Shown piece after piece: positions 7,410 through 15,362 of a DNA stretch of 64,000 nt. Under the pieces are notes generated by a model. It saw nothing but the letters and a program-made list of their open reading frames with translations. It made no database searches and was not told where the DNA came from. This DNA is from Atopobiaceae bacterium (lineage in GTDB: Bacteria; Actinomycetota; Coriobacteriia; Coriobacteriales; Atopobiaceae), in the NCBI GenBank assembly GCA_017533825.1, contig JAFWIE010000031.1, positions 62,001 to 126,000 of the forward strand. Direction: 5' to 3'. Made by a program: the position numbers and the translations under genes. The first letter of the stretch is position 1; each line of letters opens with the position of its first letter.

Positions 7410-8654
7410 ATGGCATCACAGAGCACGATCATCACGAGAGGGCGCAGAGGGTTTGCAGCAGGGCTCGCCGCCCTGTTTGCGTCGGTCTGCATGGCCCTCA
7501 CCCTCGTCGGGTGTGGTCCCAAGCAGGTCGCGGTACCCGACCTTCACTATAAAGAGACAGAGGAAGCCGAAAAGACGCTTGAGAAGCTGGGACTTAAGCT
7601 CGGCACCGTCACCGAAGAGAAAACTGACGACCTCCCCATTGGCGGCTTCATCTACAAGCAGGACCCCGAGTTAGACGCACAGGTAGACGAGGGCACTGAG
7701 GTCAACGTCACCGTCTCGGTCGGTCCCAAGATTACCGACCCCGTCACCGTTCCCGACCTCACTGGCATGTCGGTCGAGGAGGCCGAGGACGCACTTGCTA
7801 AGGTCGCACTTGTCGCGCAGCCCGGCGAGCCAAAGAACTCCGACTCGGTGGATCCGGGCAAGGTGTGCGGTCAGTCTGTAGCCGCCGGCACGCAGATCAC
7901 CCCGCTCGAAATCGTCGCGTATTACGTGAGCATGGGCAAGGAGATGGCCGCCGTTCCGAACGTCACCGGAATTGCCGTGCACGACGCACGCGATGCCTTG
8001 AGCAAGGCAGGCTTTGGATGCGACACCACAGAGTCCTACAGCGACTCCGTCGCAAAGGACGTGGTCATCAGCCAGAGCATCAAGAAAGACCAGAAGGTCC
8101 AGAAGGGCACCGTCGTCACGCTCGAGGTCTCGCTCGGCGCAAAGCCGGCGGAGAAGGTCGCCGTGCCCAACATCTATAGCTACAACCTCGAGGCCGCCAA
8201 GCGGACGCTGGAGAGTTCGGGCTTCGCCTACGAGTACTCTGGTGACGAAGGTGGCACGGTCACCTACGTGGATCCCGCCCCGGGCACCATGCTCGACAAG
8301 GGCGCCAAGGTTATCTTCCAGATCACGGTACCCCAGCCCCAACCGCAACCCGAGCCTCAACCCGAGCCGCAACCCGAGCCGCAACCGGATCCCGATCCTG
8401 AGCCGGATCCCGATCCTGAGCCGGATCCCGAGCCGGATCTGCCGGACGTCGACGATCCGGTCTACGGCAACCAGCTCACCGCAGAAGACGTCGAAAACAT
8501 CATCTGGGAGCGCGGCCTTGGCGAGATGCAGGGAGACCCGATTCTCCTGCAGCTCAATGACAACAAGTGGTACTGGGAGGTAACGTGCAACGATGTCGAC
8601 GAACACGAGCACACCTTCGTCATCGATGGTGATGGTAACGTCTCCGAGGTGTAG
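7410..8654 (+). CDS. PASTA-repeat lipoprotein
   Basis: A 414-residue predicted lipoprotein. The signal peptide ends in the lipobox LVGC with Cys35. Four PASTA modules of about 65-70 residues follow (starting near VAVPDLHYKE, VTVPDLTGMS, AAVPNVTGIA and VAVPNIYSYN), then a Pro/Gln/Glu/Asp repeat linker (PQPEPQ and PDPEPD units), then a C-terminal globular stretch of about 70 residues without a known domain. PASTA domains usually sit on the outside of PknB-type kinases or penicillin-binding proteins and bind muropeptides; here there is no kinase or transpeptidase domain. It may be a cell-wall sensor or anchor. An AAAGGAAG site sits six bases before the chosen ATG; the longer frame from 7374 lacks one. 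Confidence 0.88.
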   Translation: MASQSTIITRGRRGFAAGLAALFASVCMALTLVGCGPKQVAVPDLHYKETEEAEKTLEKLGLKLGTVTEEKTDDLPIGGFIYKQDPELDAQVDEGTEVNVTVSVGPKITDPVTVPDLTGMSVEEAEDALAKVALVAQPGEPKNSDSVDPGKVCGQSVAAGTQITPLEIVAYYVSMGKEMAAVPNVTGIAVHDARDALSKAGFGCDTTESYSDSVAKDVVISQSIKKDQKVQKGTVVTLEVSLGAKPAEKVAVPNIYSYNLEAAKRTLESSGFAYEYSGDEGGTVTYVDPAPGTMLDKGAKVIFQITVPQPQPQPEPQPEPQPEPQPDPDPEPDPDPEPDPEPDLPDVDDPVYGNQLTAEDVENIIWERGLGEMQGDPILLQLNDNKWYWEVTCNDVDEHEHTFVIDGDGNVSEV

Positions 8655-8684
8655 TCACAAGCTGAGATAAGGTCACGCATATCC

Positions 8685-8726
8685 AAGGGGCCCGCTGGGA
8701 GATAGCTCCCGGCGAGCCCCTTTCGT
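8685..8726 (+). terminator. Terminator between convergent PASTA and LRR genes
   Basis: 17-base arms (8685-8701 and 8706-8722) with two imperfect positions; outer sequence AAGGGGC/GAGCCCCTT, followed by TTTCGTGTT. It can serve both convergent genes. Confidence 0.8.
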
Positions 8727-8753
8727 GTTAGCGGAACTCGGAGCAGTTCAGAG

Positions 8754-10436
8754 TTAGTAGATCTCCTCGCCATATGAGTAGTCGCCGTAGGAATTGCTGT
8801 CGTAGGTAGTGCTGTCGTAGGAATCATCGTAGGAGTAATCCTCCACCGTGCCATAATCCTGCGACTCCTCCGTCTGGCTACCCGTCTCCTGCGTCTGGTC
8901 GCCAGTCTCCTCCTGCACCGGAATGTCGATCGGGCCCTCCCAGAGCGGGTCGTTCTCGGGCGTCGAGAAGTCGAGGTTGTCGTAGCCGATCTGCTTGCGC
9001 AGCAACTCGTAGCGCGGATTGCCCCAACGATAGTCCTCGTGAGGGTTGCTGAGCATGGTGCGCACGACGCAGTTCGGGTGCAGCTCCTGGTAGCGTGCGA
9101 ACTGCTCCTCGGGCACGGAGTTGGGGTAGCCGCACCAGAAGCGCTCGAGGTCGATGTCGTAGAGGCAGGTGATGTCGGAGATGCCGGGGTTGTTCGAAGC
9201 GTTGAGGTGCTTCAGCTCGTGGCAGTTGGCGAGCGGCGAGAGGTCCGTGACGTAGTTGGAGAATATCTCCAAGAACTCAAGGTGCGGGCAGTCGGCCAAG
9301 GGCGAGATGTCCGTGATGTTGCCGAGGATGCAGATGAACACCTCAAGGTCGGGCATGTAGCTCACGAACCAGATGTCCTGCAGGTCGGAGTTGTGGCCGA
9401 GGTCAAGGTACTTGACCTTGTTGCAGTACTTAAGTGCCTGGTCGTTCTCGGGAGAGAGGGAGCCGAGTCCCTCGTTGCTGGCGAAGATGCGCTGGGTGTC
9501 GGTACGCACGGTGTAGATGCCACCACCAAACCAGATGCGCCACACGACCTCTGTGTTCGGGTAGTCGTTGCGGATGGAGGCGCAAGTCTCGTCGTCGAGA
9601 CCGCACGTGTCGAGGTCGAGGAAGGTCACCCACGGCATGTTGTTCATGATGTCGCGCACCTCGGTGCCCCCATCGGTCATGGGGCAGCGCCGGAAGTCGA
9701 GCGTTGTGTCGTTGAGGTTGATGCGCTTGCCGAAGGCACCGAAGGTGTAGTTGACGGCGACGTTGGGGTTCGATTGCTTCATGACGGAGGCGGCATGGAG
9801 CTTGGTATGCCCTTCTTCCTCCCCCAAGTTGATGCTCTTGACGTTGGTCATGCCACCTACGAGCGGCGCAAACGTCTCCAGCTCTTCGACCGTCGCCTGC
9901 GTCAGGTCCACATCCGTGGCATCAAGCGCAACGTTGATTGAGCCAGCTTGGTAGCTTCCGACCATGGCGATCTGCGGGCATGCCTCCCGGAAAGCAGCCA
10001 AGGACTCGGGAGACCAGCTCGGAGCGTCAATCTTGACGCCCTTGACGTTGGAGGCGTAGTGCAGCGTCGTCCGTGCCAAGTCGACAGCGGCCGCTTGGTC
10101 CATGGAGGTGAGGTCAGCGACCTGCGTCGCACGGTCGTAGGAGACGCCTGCCGGCAGGTCCACTTCGTAGTCGACGGCAAGATCGGGGTGTGCCACCGCC
10201 CACGCGTTTATCTGATCGAGCGAGTCATTGCCCTTCACCGTGACGTGCTTCAGCGAGGTAAGCGTATCGAGCTTCGGCAACTCCTCCGGCTCGAGGTCCA
10301 TGCTCAGGTTCTCGGTACTCGCCAAGGCCACCCCATGTCGGAACACGATAACCGTTCCCGATGCGACCAAGGCCACGCAGACAACCACAATGACCGCTGC
10401 GACTATCCCAACAATGATAAGAACGCGCTTCTTCAT
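8754..10436 (-). CDS. Membrane-anchored leucine-rich-repeat protein with Tyr-rich tail
   Basis: A 560-residue protein with an uncleaved N-terminal membrane helix (VLIIVGIVAAVIVVVCVALV) right after MKKR, so the bulk should be outside the cell. The middle contains irregular leucine-rich repeats, clearest in KVKYLDLGHNSDLQDI, ISPLADCPHLEFLEIFSN and LSPLANCHELKHLNAS. The last 60 residues are low-complexity, first Glu/Thr/Gln then Tyr/Ser/Asp/Gly (SYGDYSYGEEIY at the very end). The same kind of tail is found on the 59376-60914 protein. The start is 21 bases inside the longest frame, where GGAGGGG precedes an ATG. No sortase signal. Probably a surface protein for binding; function unknown. Confidence 0.8.
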   Translation of the reverse strand: MKKRVLIIVGIVAAVIVVVCVALVASGTVIVFRHGVALASTENLSMDLEPEELPKLDTLTSLKHVTVKGNDSLDQINAWAVAHPDLAVDYEVDLPAGVSYDRATQVADLTSMDQAAAVDLARTTLHYASNVKGVKIDAPSWSPESLAAFREACPQIAMVGSYQAGSINVALDATDVDLTQATVEELETFAPLVGGMTNVKSINLGEEEGHTKLHAASVMKQSNPNVAVNYTFGAFGKRINLNDTTLDFRRCPMTDGGTEVRDIMNNMPWVTFLDLDTCGLDDETCASIRNDYPNTEVVWRIWFGGGIYTVRTDTQRIFASNEGLGSLSPENDQALKYCNKVKYLDLGHNSDLQDIWFVSYMPDLEVFICILGNITDISPLADCPHLEFLEIFSNYVTDLSPLANCHELKHLNASNNPGISDITCLYDIDLERFWCGYPNSVPEEQFARYQELHPNCVVRTMLSNPHEDYRWGNPRYELLRKQIGYDNLDFSTPENDPLWEGPIDIPVQEETGDQTQETGSQTEESQDYGTVEDYSYDDSYDSTTYDSNSYGDYSYGEEIY

Positions 10437-10632
10437 ATGACCACCCCTCCACGACACATGCGCACAGGGTATTGTATGACTTTATTCTCAGGTTTTCAGT
10501 AACAAGATGGGGAAAGATTCTGAGGGCCTTCGCTGCGTGTCTGAAAATGGTCCAAAAGGGGGTAGGCAGGGGCGAGCACCGCACTTGGCCACCTCCCTCG
10601 GACCGCTTTCGGACGTCCTGCCGCAGCGACGG

Positions 10633-11520
10633 CTAGAAGTCAATGAGAGGATTACGCTTGAGCTCAAGAAGGTAATCGAACGGCGCACACTCGCCACCGC
10701 CCTCGAGGTCACGCTCGATCTCCCCGAGCTTCCCGTATAAGTCCGCAGCGACGGCATCAATGTGTACCGTCTGCTCATCGTCCAGGTATTCCGTGAGCCG
10801 GCCCCCTTCGAATCCCCGCGCAGTGACGCCAAGGAACCGTGCGGCGAGAGCGGCATCGTAGGTGCCCGTCGCGCAGAGCAGCCCCGTCACGTCGGCGGTC
10901 ACCTCATCCCACACCGGGAGCACGTCGTCCGGCATGAGCCTGCGGCACACCACATGCGCGCACTCGTGATGCAGACGGATGCCACGCGATATGCGCAGCC
11001 AGTCCTCCTCGTCGTAGGGGGTCTCGCTCGCAGGCACGTTGCTGTATGGTCCTTCCGATATCACCACGAGCTCCGTCCTGAAGGCGCCCGGCTCGCGCGC
11101 GAGCCCCCCGAACTCACTGGGCCAGTCATCCCCACCGCGCGCCACGTACGACTCGTACGCCGCATGCACCTTCCCCCAGTCCGCAAGCCCACGATAGGTG
11201 ATCGCACCCACCGTGCGAGCTATGGGAACCGGAGACGACTTGTGTCCCACGATCTGCAGGAACGTCTCGAAGTCGTCCCGATTGGCGAGGCATACGACGT
11301 CTACGGGCCCGGCAGGCGTCTGCACCACGACCAGCTCGTCCGCGTCACTCGAGACGAAGTGATCGAGCGATGCCCCCTCGACTACGACGCCGCGCCCGCT
11401 CGCGAGTCGGTGCGCCTCTTGCGCGCCCTCGGCCGGCGCAACGTAGAGCTGCGGGAATCGCTTCGCAAGCGCCTCGATCACTGCCTTGCCGCACAACCTC
11501 TCGTCTGTCCGCTCGTCCAT
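10633..11520 (-). CDS. Uncharacterised protein with HECAH zinc-protease-like motif
   Basis: I do not recognise the family. The 295-residue product has RLHHECAHVVCRRL near residue 195, matching HExxH, and about 15 residues later WDEVTADVTG could supply a third metal ligand. A middle block about GPVDVVCLANRDDFETFLQI is well formed and the protein has no signal peptide, so it is probably cytoplasmic. The start has a GGAGGAAGG site seven bases before the ATG; the longer frame to 12192 is an antisense shadow of the alcohol dehydrogenase gene. It is divergent from that gene with 66 bases between them. Confidence 0.7.
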   Translation of the reverse strand: MDERTDERLCGKAVIEALAKRFPQLYVAPAEGAQEAHRLASGRGVVVEGASLDHFVSSDADELVVVQTPAGPVDVVCLANRDDFETFLQIVGHKSSPVPIARTVGAITYRGLADWGKVHAAYESYVARGGDDWPSEFGGLAREPGAFRTELVVISEGPYSNVPASETPYDEEDWLRISRGIRLHHECAHVVCRRLMPDDVLPVWDEVTADVTGLLCATGTYDAALAARFLGVTARGFEGGRLTEYLDDEQTVHIDAVAADLYGKLGEIERDLEGGGECAPFDYLLELKRNPLIDF

Positions 11521-11586
11521 GTGCGCACCTTCCTCCGTTGTTGTCATGCTAATATGGGGCGACCTTGCCTGAGAGGAGCATTTCTC

Positions 11587-12687
11587 ATGAACTACTATAT
11601 GCCGACTCGCCTCTTCACGGGAGACGATTGCATTTCTCAACACAGCGACGCGCTGCGCGCCCTCGGCGACAGTTGCATCATCATCACCGACAGAATCGCC
11701 GCCAAGGCGAGTGGCGCCTTGGATGACGTGTGTGCCGCACTTGACTCCTGCGCGATTGCACATGTCGCGTGGGACGGCGTAAGCGAGAACCCGCCCGTCT
11801 CGGCATGCATCGAAGCGGGACGTCTGGCAGCGGAACGAGGGGCAACGTTCGTCCTCGGCATCGGTGGCGGCTCGTCGCTCGACGCAGCGAAGGCAATCTC
11901 GGTCTTTGCCGCGAACCCGGACCTCGACGAAGCGGGCTTCTATGCCCTGGCGTGGGACCGGAGTCCCCTGCCCATCGCCTTGGTAGGGACCACCGCAGGA
12001 ACCGGCAGCGAAGTCACGAAGGTCTCGGTCCTGACCGACGCCGCGCACCGCAAGCATAGCATCCATGATGACCGCCTCTACGCCACCGTGGCCTTCGGCG
12101 ACAGCCGTCACACGCATTCCTGCCCCGCAAGCGTCACGCTCTCCTGCGGCGTCGACATCATTGCCCATGCGACGGAGAGCTACTTCAGTCACAAGGCGGA
12201 CGAGGTGTCGCGCGCCTTCGCCGTCCGTGCCATACGGCTGTCCAGCGCACCACTAGCGGCGGCCGCCGCGGGCGAGGAACTCGACGTCGAGCAGCGTCGT
12301 GCGCTCTACGAGGCGTCCATCCTCGGCGGCCTCGCCATCAACACCACGGGGACGTGCTTCCCCCACAACGTCGGCTACTACCTCACCGAGAACTACAGCG
12401 TCCCGCACGGGTTTGCCAGCGCCATCTTCCTGCCGGCGATGCTCACGCGCGTCAGGGACTACGACGCCCCGTACGCCGCCGCGTTCTATGACGAGATCGG
12501 CTCCGACGAGGAGACATTCGTGCGTCTCATCGAGGGCTGCCTCCCCAAGCGCGACATCGCCATGACGGATGACGAGGTCGTTGCCGCCCTCCCCCGTTGG
12601 GAAAACAACGGCTCCGTCAAGAACACCCGTGCAGCCATCTCCGTGGAGGCGATCCACGAGATTCTTTTGTCCTTGTTCGTACGATAG
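11587..12687 (+). CDS. Iron-containing (type III) alcohol dehydrogenase
   Basis: A 366-residue NAD(P)-dependent enzyme of the Fe-ADH family. The nucleotide-binding block GIGGGSSLDAAKAI, the TTAGTGSEVT block, and metal ligands in CGVDIIAHATESY and in the block FPHNVGYYLTENYSVPHG are present. It probably reduces a short-chain aldehyde or oxidises an alcohol in the cytoplasm. GAGAGGAG precedes the ATG. The cupin gene begins 15 bases after its stop, so the two are likely one transcript. Confidence 0.9.
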   Translation: MNYYMPTRLFTGDDCISQHSDALRALGDSCIIITDRIAAKASGALDDVCAALDSCAIAHVAWDGVSENPPVSACIEAGRLAAERGATFVLGIGGGSSLDAAKAISVFAANPDLDEAGFYALAWDRSPLPIALVGTTAGTGSEVTKVSVLTDAAHRKHSIHDDRLYATVAFGDSRHTHSCPASVTLSCGVDIIAHATESYFSHKADEVSRAFAVRAIRLSSAPLAAAAAGEELDVEQRRALYEASILGGLAINTTGTCFPHNVGYYLTENYSVPHGFASAIFLPAMLTRVRDYDAPYAAAFYDEIGSDEETFVRLIEGCLPKRDIAMTDDEVVAALPRWENNGSVKNTRAAISVEAIHEILLSLFVR

Positions 12688-12702
12688 TTAGGAGAGGAAC
12701 GC

Positions 12703-13050
12703 ATGATCAGAAAAGCAGCCGACCAGAAGACAGAGAGCAAGTGCATCCGCAACGGCAACGGCGAGACCGAGATGCACCTTATCGCCGAGAGCGTAGACGA
12801 GTTGTATGGCAAGGGTAGGTTGTTCAACCTCATGGTTCTGGCGCCGGGCAACAGCATCGGCGAGCACACGCACGAGGGCGACAACGAGATCTTCTACTTC
12901 CTCAAGGGCACCGGCGAGTACAACGACAACGGCACGATCGTCACGGTTGAGCCGGGCGACACCACCGTCTGCAACGACGGTGAGATGCACGGCCTCAAGA
13001 ACACCGGTGACGTGCCTCTCGAGTTCATCGCGCTGATCCTGTATTCGTAA
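12703..13050 (+). CDS. Single-domain cupin protein
   Basis: A 115-residue beta-barrel protein. Cupin motif 1 appears as GEHTHEGDNEIFYFLKGTGE and motif 2 as PGDTTVCNDGEMHGLKN, with His/His/Glu and a second His as likely metal ligands. Small cupins act as isomerases, dioxygenases or sugar-binding domains; this one gives no substrate clue. It has an AGGAGAGG site and follows the alcohol dehydrogenase. Confidence 0.88.
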   Translation: MIRKAADQKTESKCIRNGNGETEMHLIAESVDELYGKGRLFNLMVLAPGNSIGEHTHEGDNEIFYFLKGTGEYNDNGTIVTVEPGDTTVCNDGEMHGLKNTGDVPLEFIALILYS

Positions 13051-13075
13051 TCGCGCCAAGCATACGGCGTGCTGC

Positions 13076-13149
13076 AAGGGCACCACAAAGGGGGCTGTCC
13101 TCCGCGGGACAAATCGTCTCGCGGAGGACAGCACCCTTTGTGGTCCCTT
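13076..13149. terminator. Long near-perfect hairpin between cupin and mrp-like genes
   Basis: Two 30-base arms (13076-13106 and 13120-13149) pair with one bulge and one mismatch around a 13-base loop. Arm words include ACCACAAAGGG and GCTGTCCTCCGCG. It can end transcription of the ADH-cupin pair, but the stem is longer than a typical terminator and the T-run is only three bases. Its words recur in the 5878-5912 hairpin. Confidence 0.7.
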
Positions 13150-13228
13150 TATGTCAGTCGGCCTCGTGACGATGCGCTAGAATGTGGAACGCAAATGCGA
13201 CACCAAAGCGCACGGAGAGGAGCAGCGC

Positions 13229-14080
13229 ATGACACCAGAGGAAGAAGAGGCGATTCGCCGCGAGTTCGAGGCGGCACGCAGTGCCGGCCATGACTCACAG
13301 CCGGTACAGGAGGAGCCCCCCACATTCGAGCTCAACGAGTTCAGTCGCATCCGCCACGTGGTCGGCGTCATCTCGGGCAAGGGCGGTGTAGGCAAGTCTC
13401 TCGTGACGGGCATCTTGGCGCGCGAGCTCGCCCGGACCGGTGCCAAGGTGGGCATTCTCGACGCCGACATCACCGGCCCCTCCATCCCCCGCATGTTCGG
13501 AATGGCAGATGAGAAGGCAAGGGGTGTGGCGAACCTCATCGTCCCCGCCCGGACCGCTGGCGGCATGAGGGTCATGAGCGCCAACCTCGTTCTCGAGCAT
13601 GAGGACGATCCCGTTCTTTGGCGCGGCCCCATCCTCGCTGGCGCGATTCGCCAGTTCTGGGCCGAGACCTACTGGGAGGTGCTCGACTACCTGCTCGTGG
13701 ATATGCCTCCCGGAACGGGCGATGTGGCCCTCACGGTATTCCAGTCTCTGCCCATCGACGGCGTGGTCATCGTGAGCAGCCCACAGGATCTGGTGCAGAT
13801 GGTCGTCGGCAAGGCTGTGAACATGGCCAAGATGATGGACGTACCGATATACGGCCTCGTCGAAAACATGGGCTACCTCGAGTGCCCGCACTGCGGCGAG
13901 CGCATCGAGCCGTACGGACCCAGCCGCCTCGAGGCAACCGCCGCGCATTACGGTCTGCGCGCGCTGGGACAACTACCCATCGACGCTCGCTTCGCCACGA
14001 TTTGCGACAAGGGCACGGCCGAGACCGACCTGCCCGACGGGCTTCTCCCCGACGCGATCGCCGCAATCACCAAGGGATAA
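13229..14080 (+). CDS. Mrp/NBP35-type P-loop ATPase (Fe-S cluster carrier)
   Basis: A 283-residue ATPase. The deviant Walker A motif is SGKGGVGKS, followed by the LDADITGPS, VDMPPGTGD and SSPQDL blocks. The signature ENMGYLECPHCGERIEPYG carries the CxxC that in this family holds a bridging [4Fe-4S] cluster between two subunits. It probably loads Fe-S clusters onto target proteins in the cytoplasm. The N-terminal 45 residues are Glu-rich and lack a MIP18/DUF59 domain. GGAGAGGAG precedes the chosen ATG. The Fe-S scaffold-like gene of this window is 30 kb away. Confidence 0.92.
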   Translation: MTPEEEEAIRREFEAARSAGHDSQPVQEEPPTFELNEFSRIRHVVGVISGKGGVGKSLVTGILARELARTGAKVGILDADITGPSIPRMFGMADEKARGVANLIVPARTAGGMRVMSANLVLEHEDDPVLWRGPILAGAIRQFWAETYWEVLDYLLVDMPPGTGDVALTVFQSLPIDGVVIVSSPQDLVQMVVGKAVNMAKMMDVPIYGLVENMGYLECPHCGERIEPYGPSRLEATAAHYGLRALGQLPIDARFATICDKGTAETDLPDGLLPDAIAAITKG

Positions 14081-14104
14081 GAGCCACAACGAGATGGCCT
14101 GTTT

Positions 14105-14141
14105 GGATGGCACTTTCGTACCTGGTACGAAAGTGCCATCC
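14105..14141. repeat. 37-bp almost perfect palindrome
   Basis: 18-base arms reading outward from GGATGGCACTTTCGTACC, separated by a single T at 14123. With a one-base spacer it is DNA-symmetric, like an operator or a REP-type element, rather than a standard RNA terminator. It lies between the mrp-like gene (stop 14080) and the TTG start of the flavoprotein (14160), and overlaps the longer ATG-started frame of the latter. Confidence 0.85.
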
Positions 14142-14159
14142 GGGCAAGAGGAGGTCTCC

Positions 14160-15362
14160 TTGCGCAAAGAGCGACGCCCATCACGCACGAGAGAGCATGC
14201 GAGGCTGCTAGAGGCAGCCAGTCGCATACGCGTACCTGAAGCCACCGACGTCTGTATCGTGGGCGGAGGTGCGGCCGGACTCGTGGCGGCAATTGTCGCC
14301 GCCGAGAACGGCTCGCGCGTCGTCACGCTCGACGCAGACCTTGAGTGCGGGCGCACGATACTCGCCACGGGTAACGGGCGCTGCAACTTCACAAATGTCG
14401 GCCTCGACTCCGCACGCTACAACCAGCCGGAGTTCGTGCGAAACGTCGTTGGGCAATCGTGGCTCGGCGACGTGCTGGCATTCTTCCACGATTGCGGTCT
14501 TGCATGGGAGGAAGAGGCCGAGGGTCGCGTCTACCCCCTCAGTCGACAGGCGGCCTCGGTGCGCAGCGTGCTGCTCGGACGGGCAACGCGCGCTGGCGTC
14601 ATACTCGCACCGGCACGCTCTGTGCGGAGCGTGCGACAGGCGGATGGCGGTTTCGAAGTGGCCTATGAGGAAGCCTTCGACGCGCAAACTCGACGTGTGC
14701 TGCAGTCCCGAACCGTGGTGATGGCAGTCGGAGGAGGGACGGACCTCTGCGAGAACATCGGGCTGCCCATGACGCCATACCTCCCGGTCCTCTGCCCACT
14801 TGGCTGCGAGGGGCCGCTGCTTGCCGAGCTCGACGGGAGGCGCGTCCGCGTGGAGGCACGCCTCATCCGAGCCGGCGTTGAAGTGCTCAGCGAACGGGGC
14901 GAAGTGCTATTCCGGCGATACGGCCTCTCTGGCATCGTGGTTTTCAATCTCTCCCGATACGCACGGCCCGGCGACGAGCTAGTGCTCGATCTTTTGCCGA
15001 CGATGAAGCTCGCTGAGGCACACGAACTGGGTCTGCATACGCTTGACGGACTTCTCGACCCCGTCATCGCACAGGCGCTCACAAAGCTCGAGGGTTCGTG
15101 GGAAGGAGCGCTCACACGAACGAAGGCGCTCACCTATCGCATCATTGGCCCAGCCGACACGGCACACGCCCAAGTCTCGCGCGGAGGCCTAGACGTAAGG
15201 ACATTCAACCCCGCTACACTTGAGGCGCAATCAAAGCCGGGCCTTTTTGCGTGCGGAGAAGCCCTTGACGTGGACGGCCCCTGCGGCGGCTTCAACTTGG
15301 CATGGGCATGGAAGAGCGGCATGGTCGCGGGCGCCGCGGCGGCAAAGGAGACAAGCAGATGA
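14160..15362 (+). CDS. FAD/NAD(P)-binding oxidoreductase, HI0933/BaiN-like
   Basis: A 400-residue flavoprotein. The dinucleotide-binding motif VCIVGGGAAGLVAA is near residue 32, followed by GRTILATGNGRCNFTN, the hallmark of the HI0933/BaiN group, and the C-terminal FAD block FACGEALDVDGPCGGFNLAWAW. Some members (BaiN of Clostridium scindens) reduce bile-acid intermediates, but most are unassigned. I prefer the TTG at 14160 because a GAGGAGG site lies six bases before it; the ATG at 14094 has no such site and would put the 14105-14141 palindrome in the protein. Its stop overlaps the next start (ATGA). Confidence 0.85.
   Translation: MRKERRPSRTREHARLLEAASRIRVPEATDVCIVGGGAAGLVAAIVAAENGSRVVTLDADLECGRTILATGNGRCNFTNVGLDSARYNQPEFVRNVVGQSWLGDVLAFFHDCGLAWEEEAEGRVYPLSRQAASVRSVLLGRATRAGVILAPARSVRSVRQADGGFEVAYEEAFDAQTRRVLQSRTVVMAVGGGTDLCENIGLPMTPYLPVLCPLGCEGPLLAELDGRRVRVEARLIRAGVEVLSERGEVLFRRYGLSGIVVFNLSRYARPGDELVLDLLPTMKLAEAHELGLHTLDGLLDPVIAQALTKLEGSWEGALTRTKALTYRIIGPADTAHAQVSRGGLDVRTFNPATLEAQSKPGLFACGEALDVDGPCGGFNLAWAWKSGMVAGAAAAKETSR

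Noticed and set aside
10762-11586. Upstream extension of the alcohol dehydrogenase frame
   Set aside because: It is antisense to the HECAH gene. The ADH start at 11587 has its own ribosome-binding site and family N-terminus.
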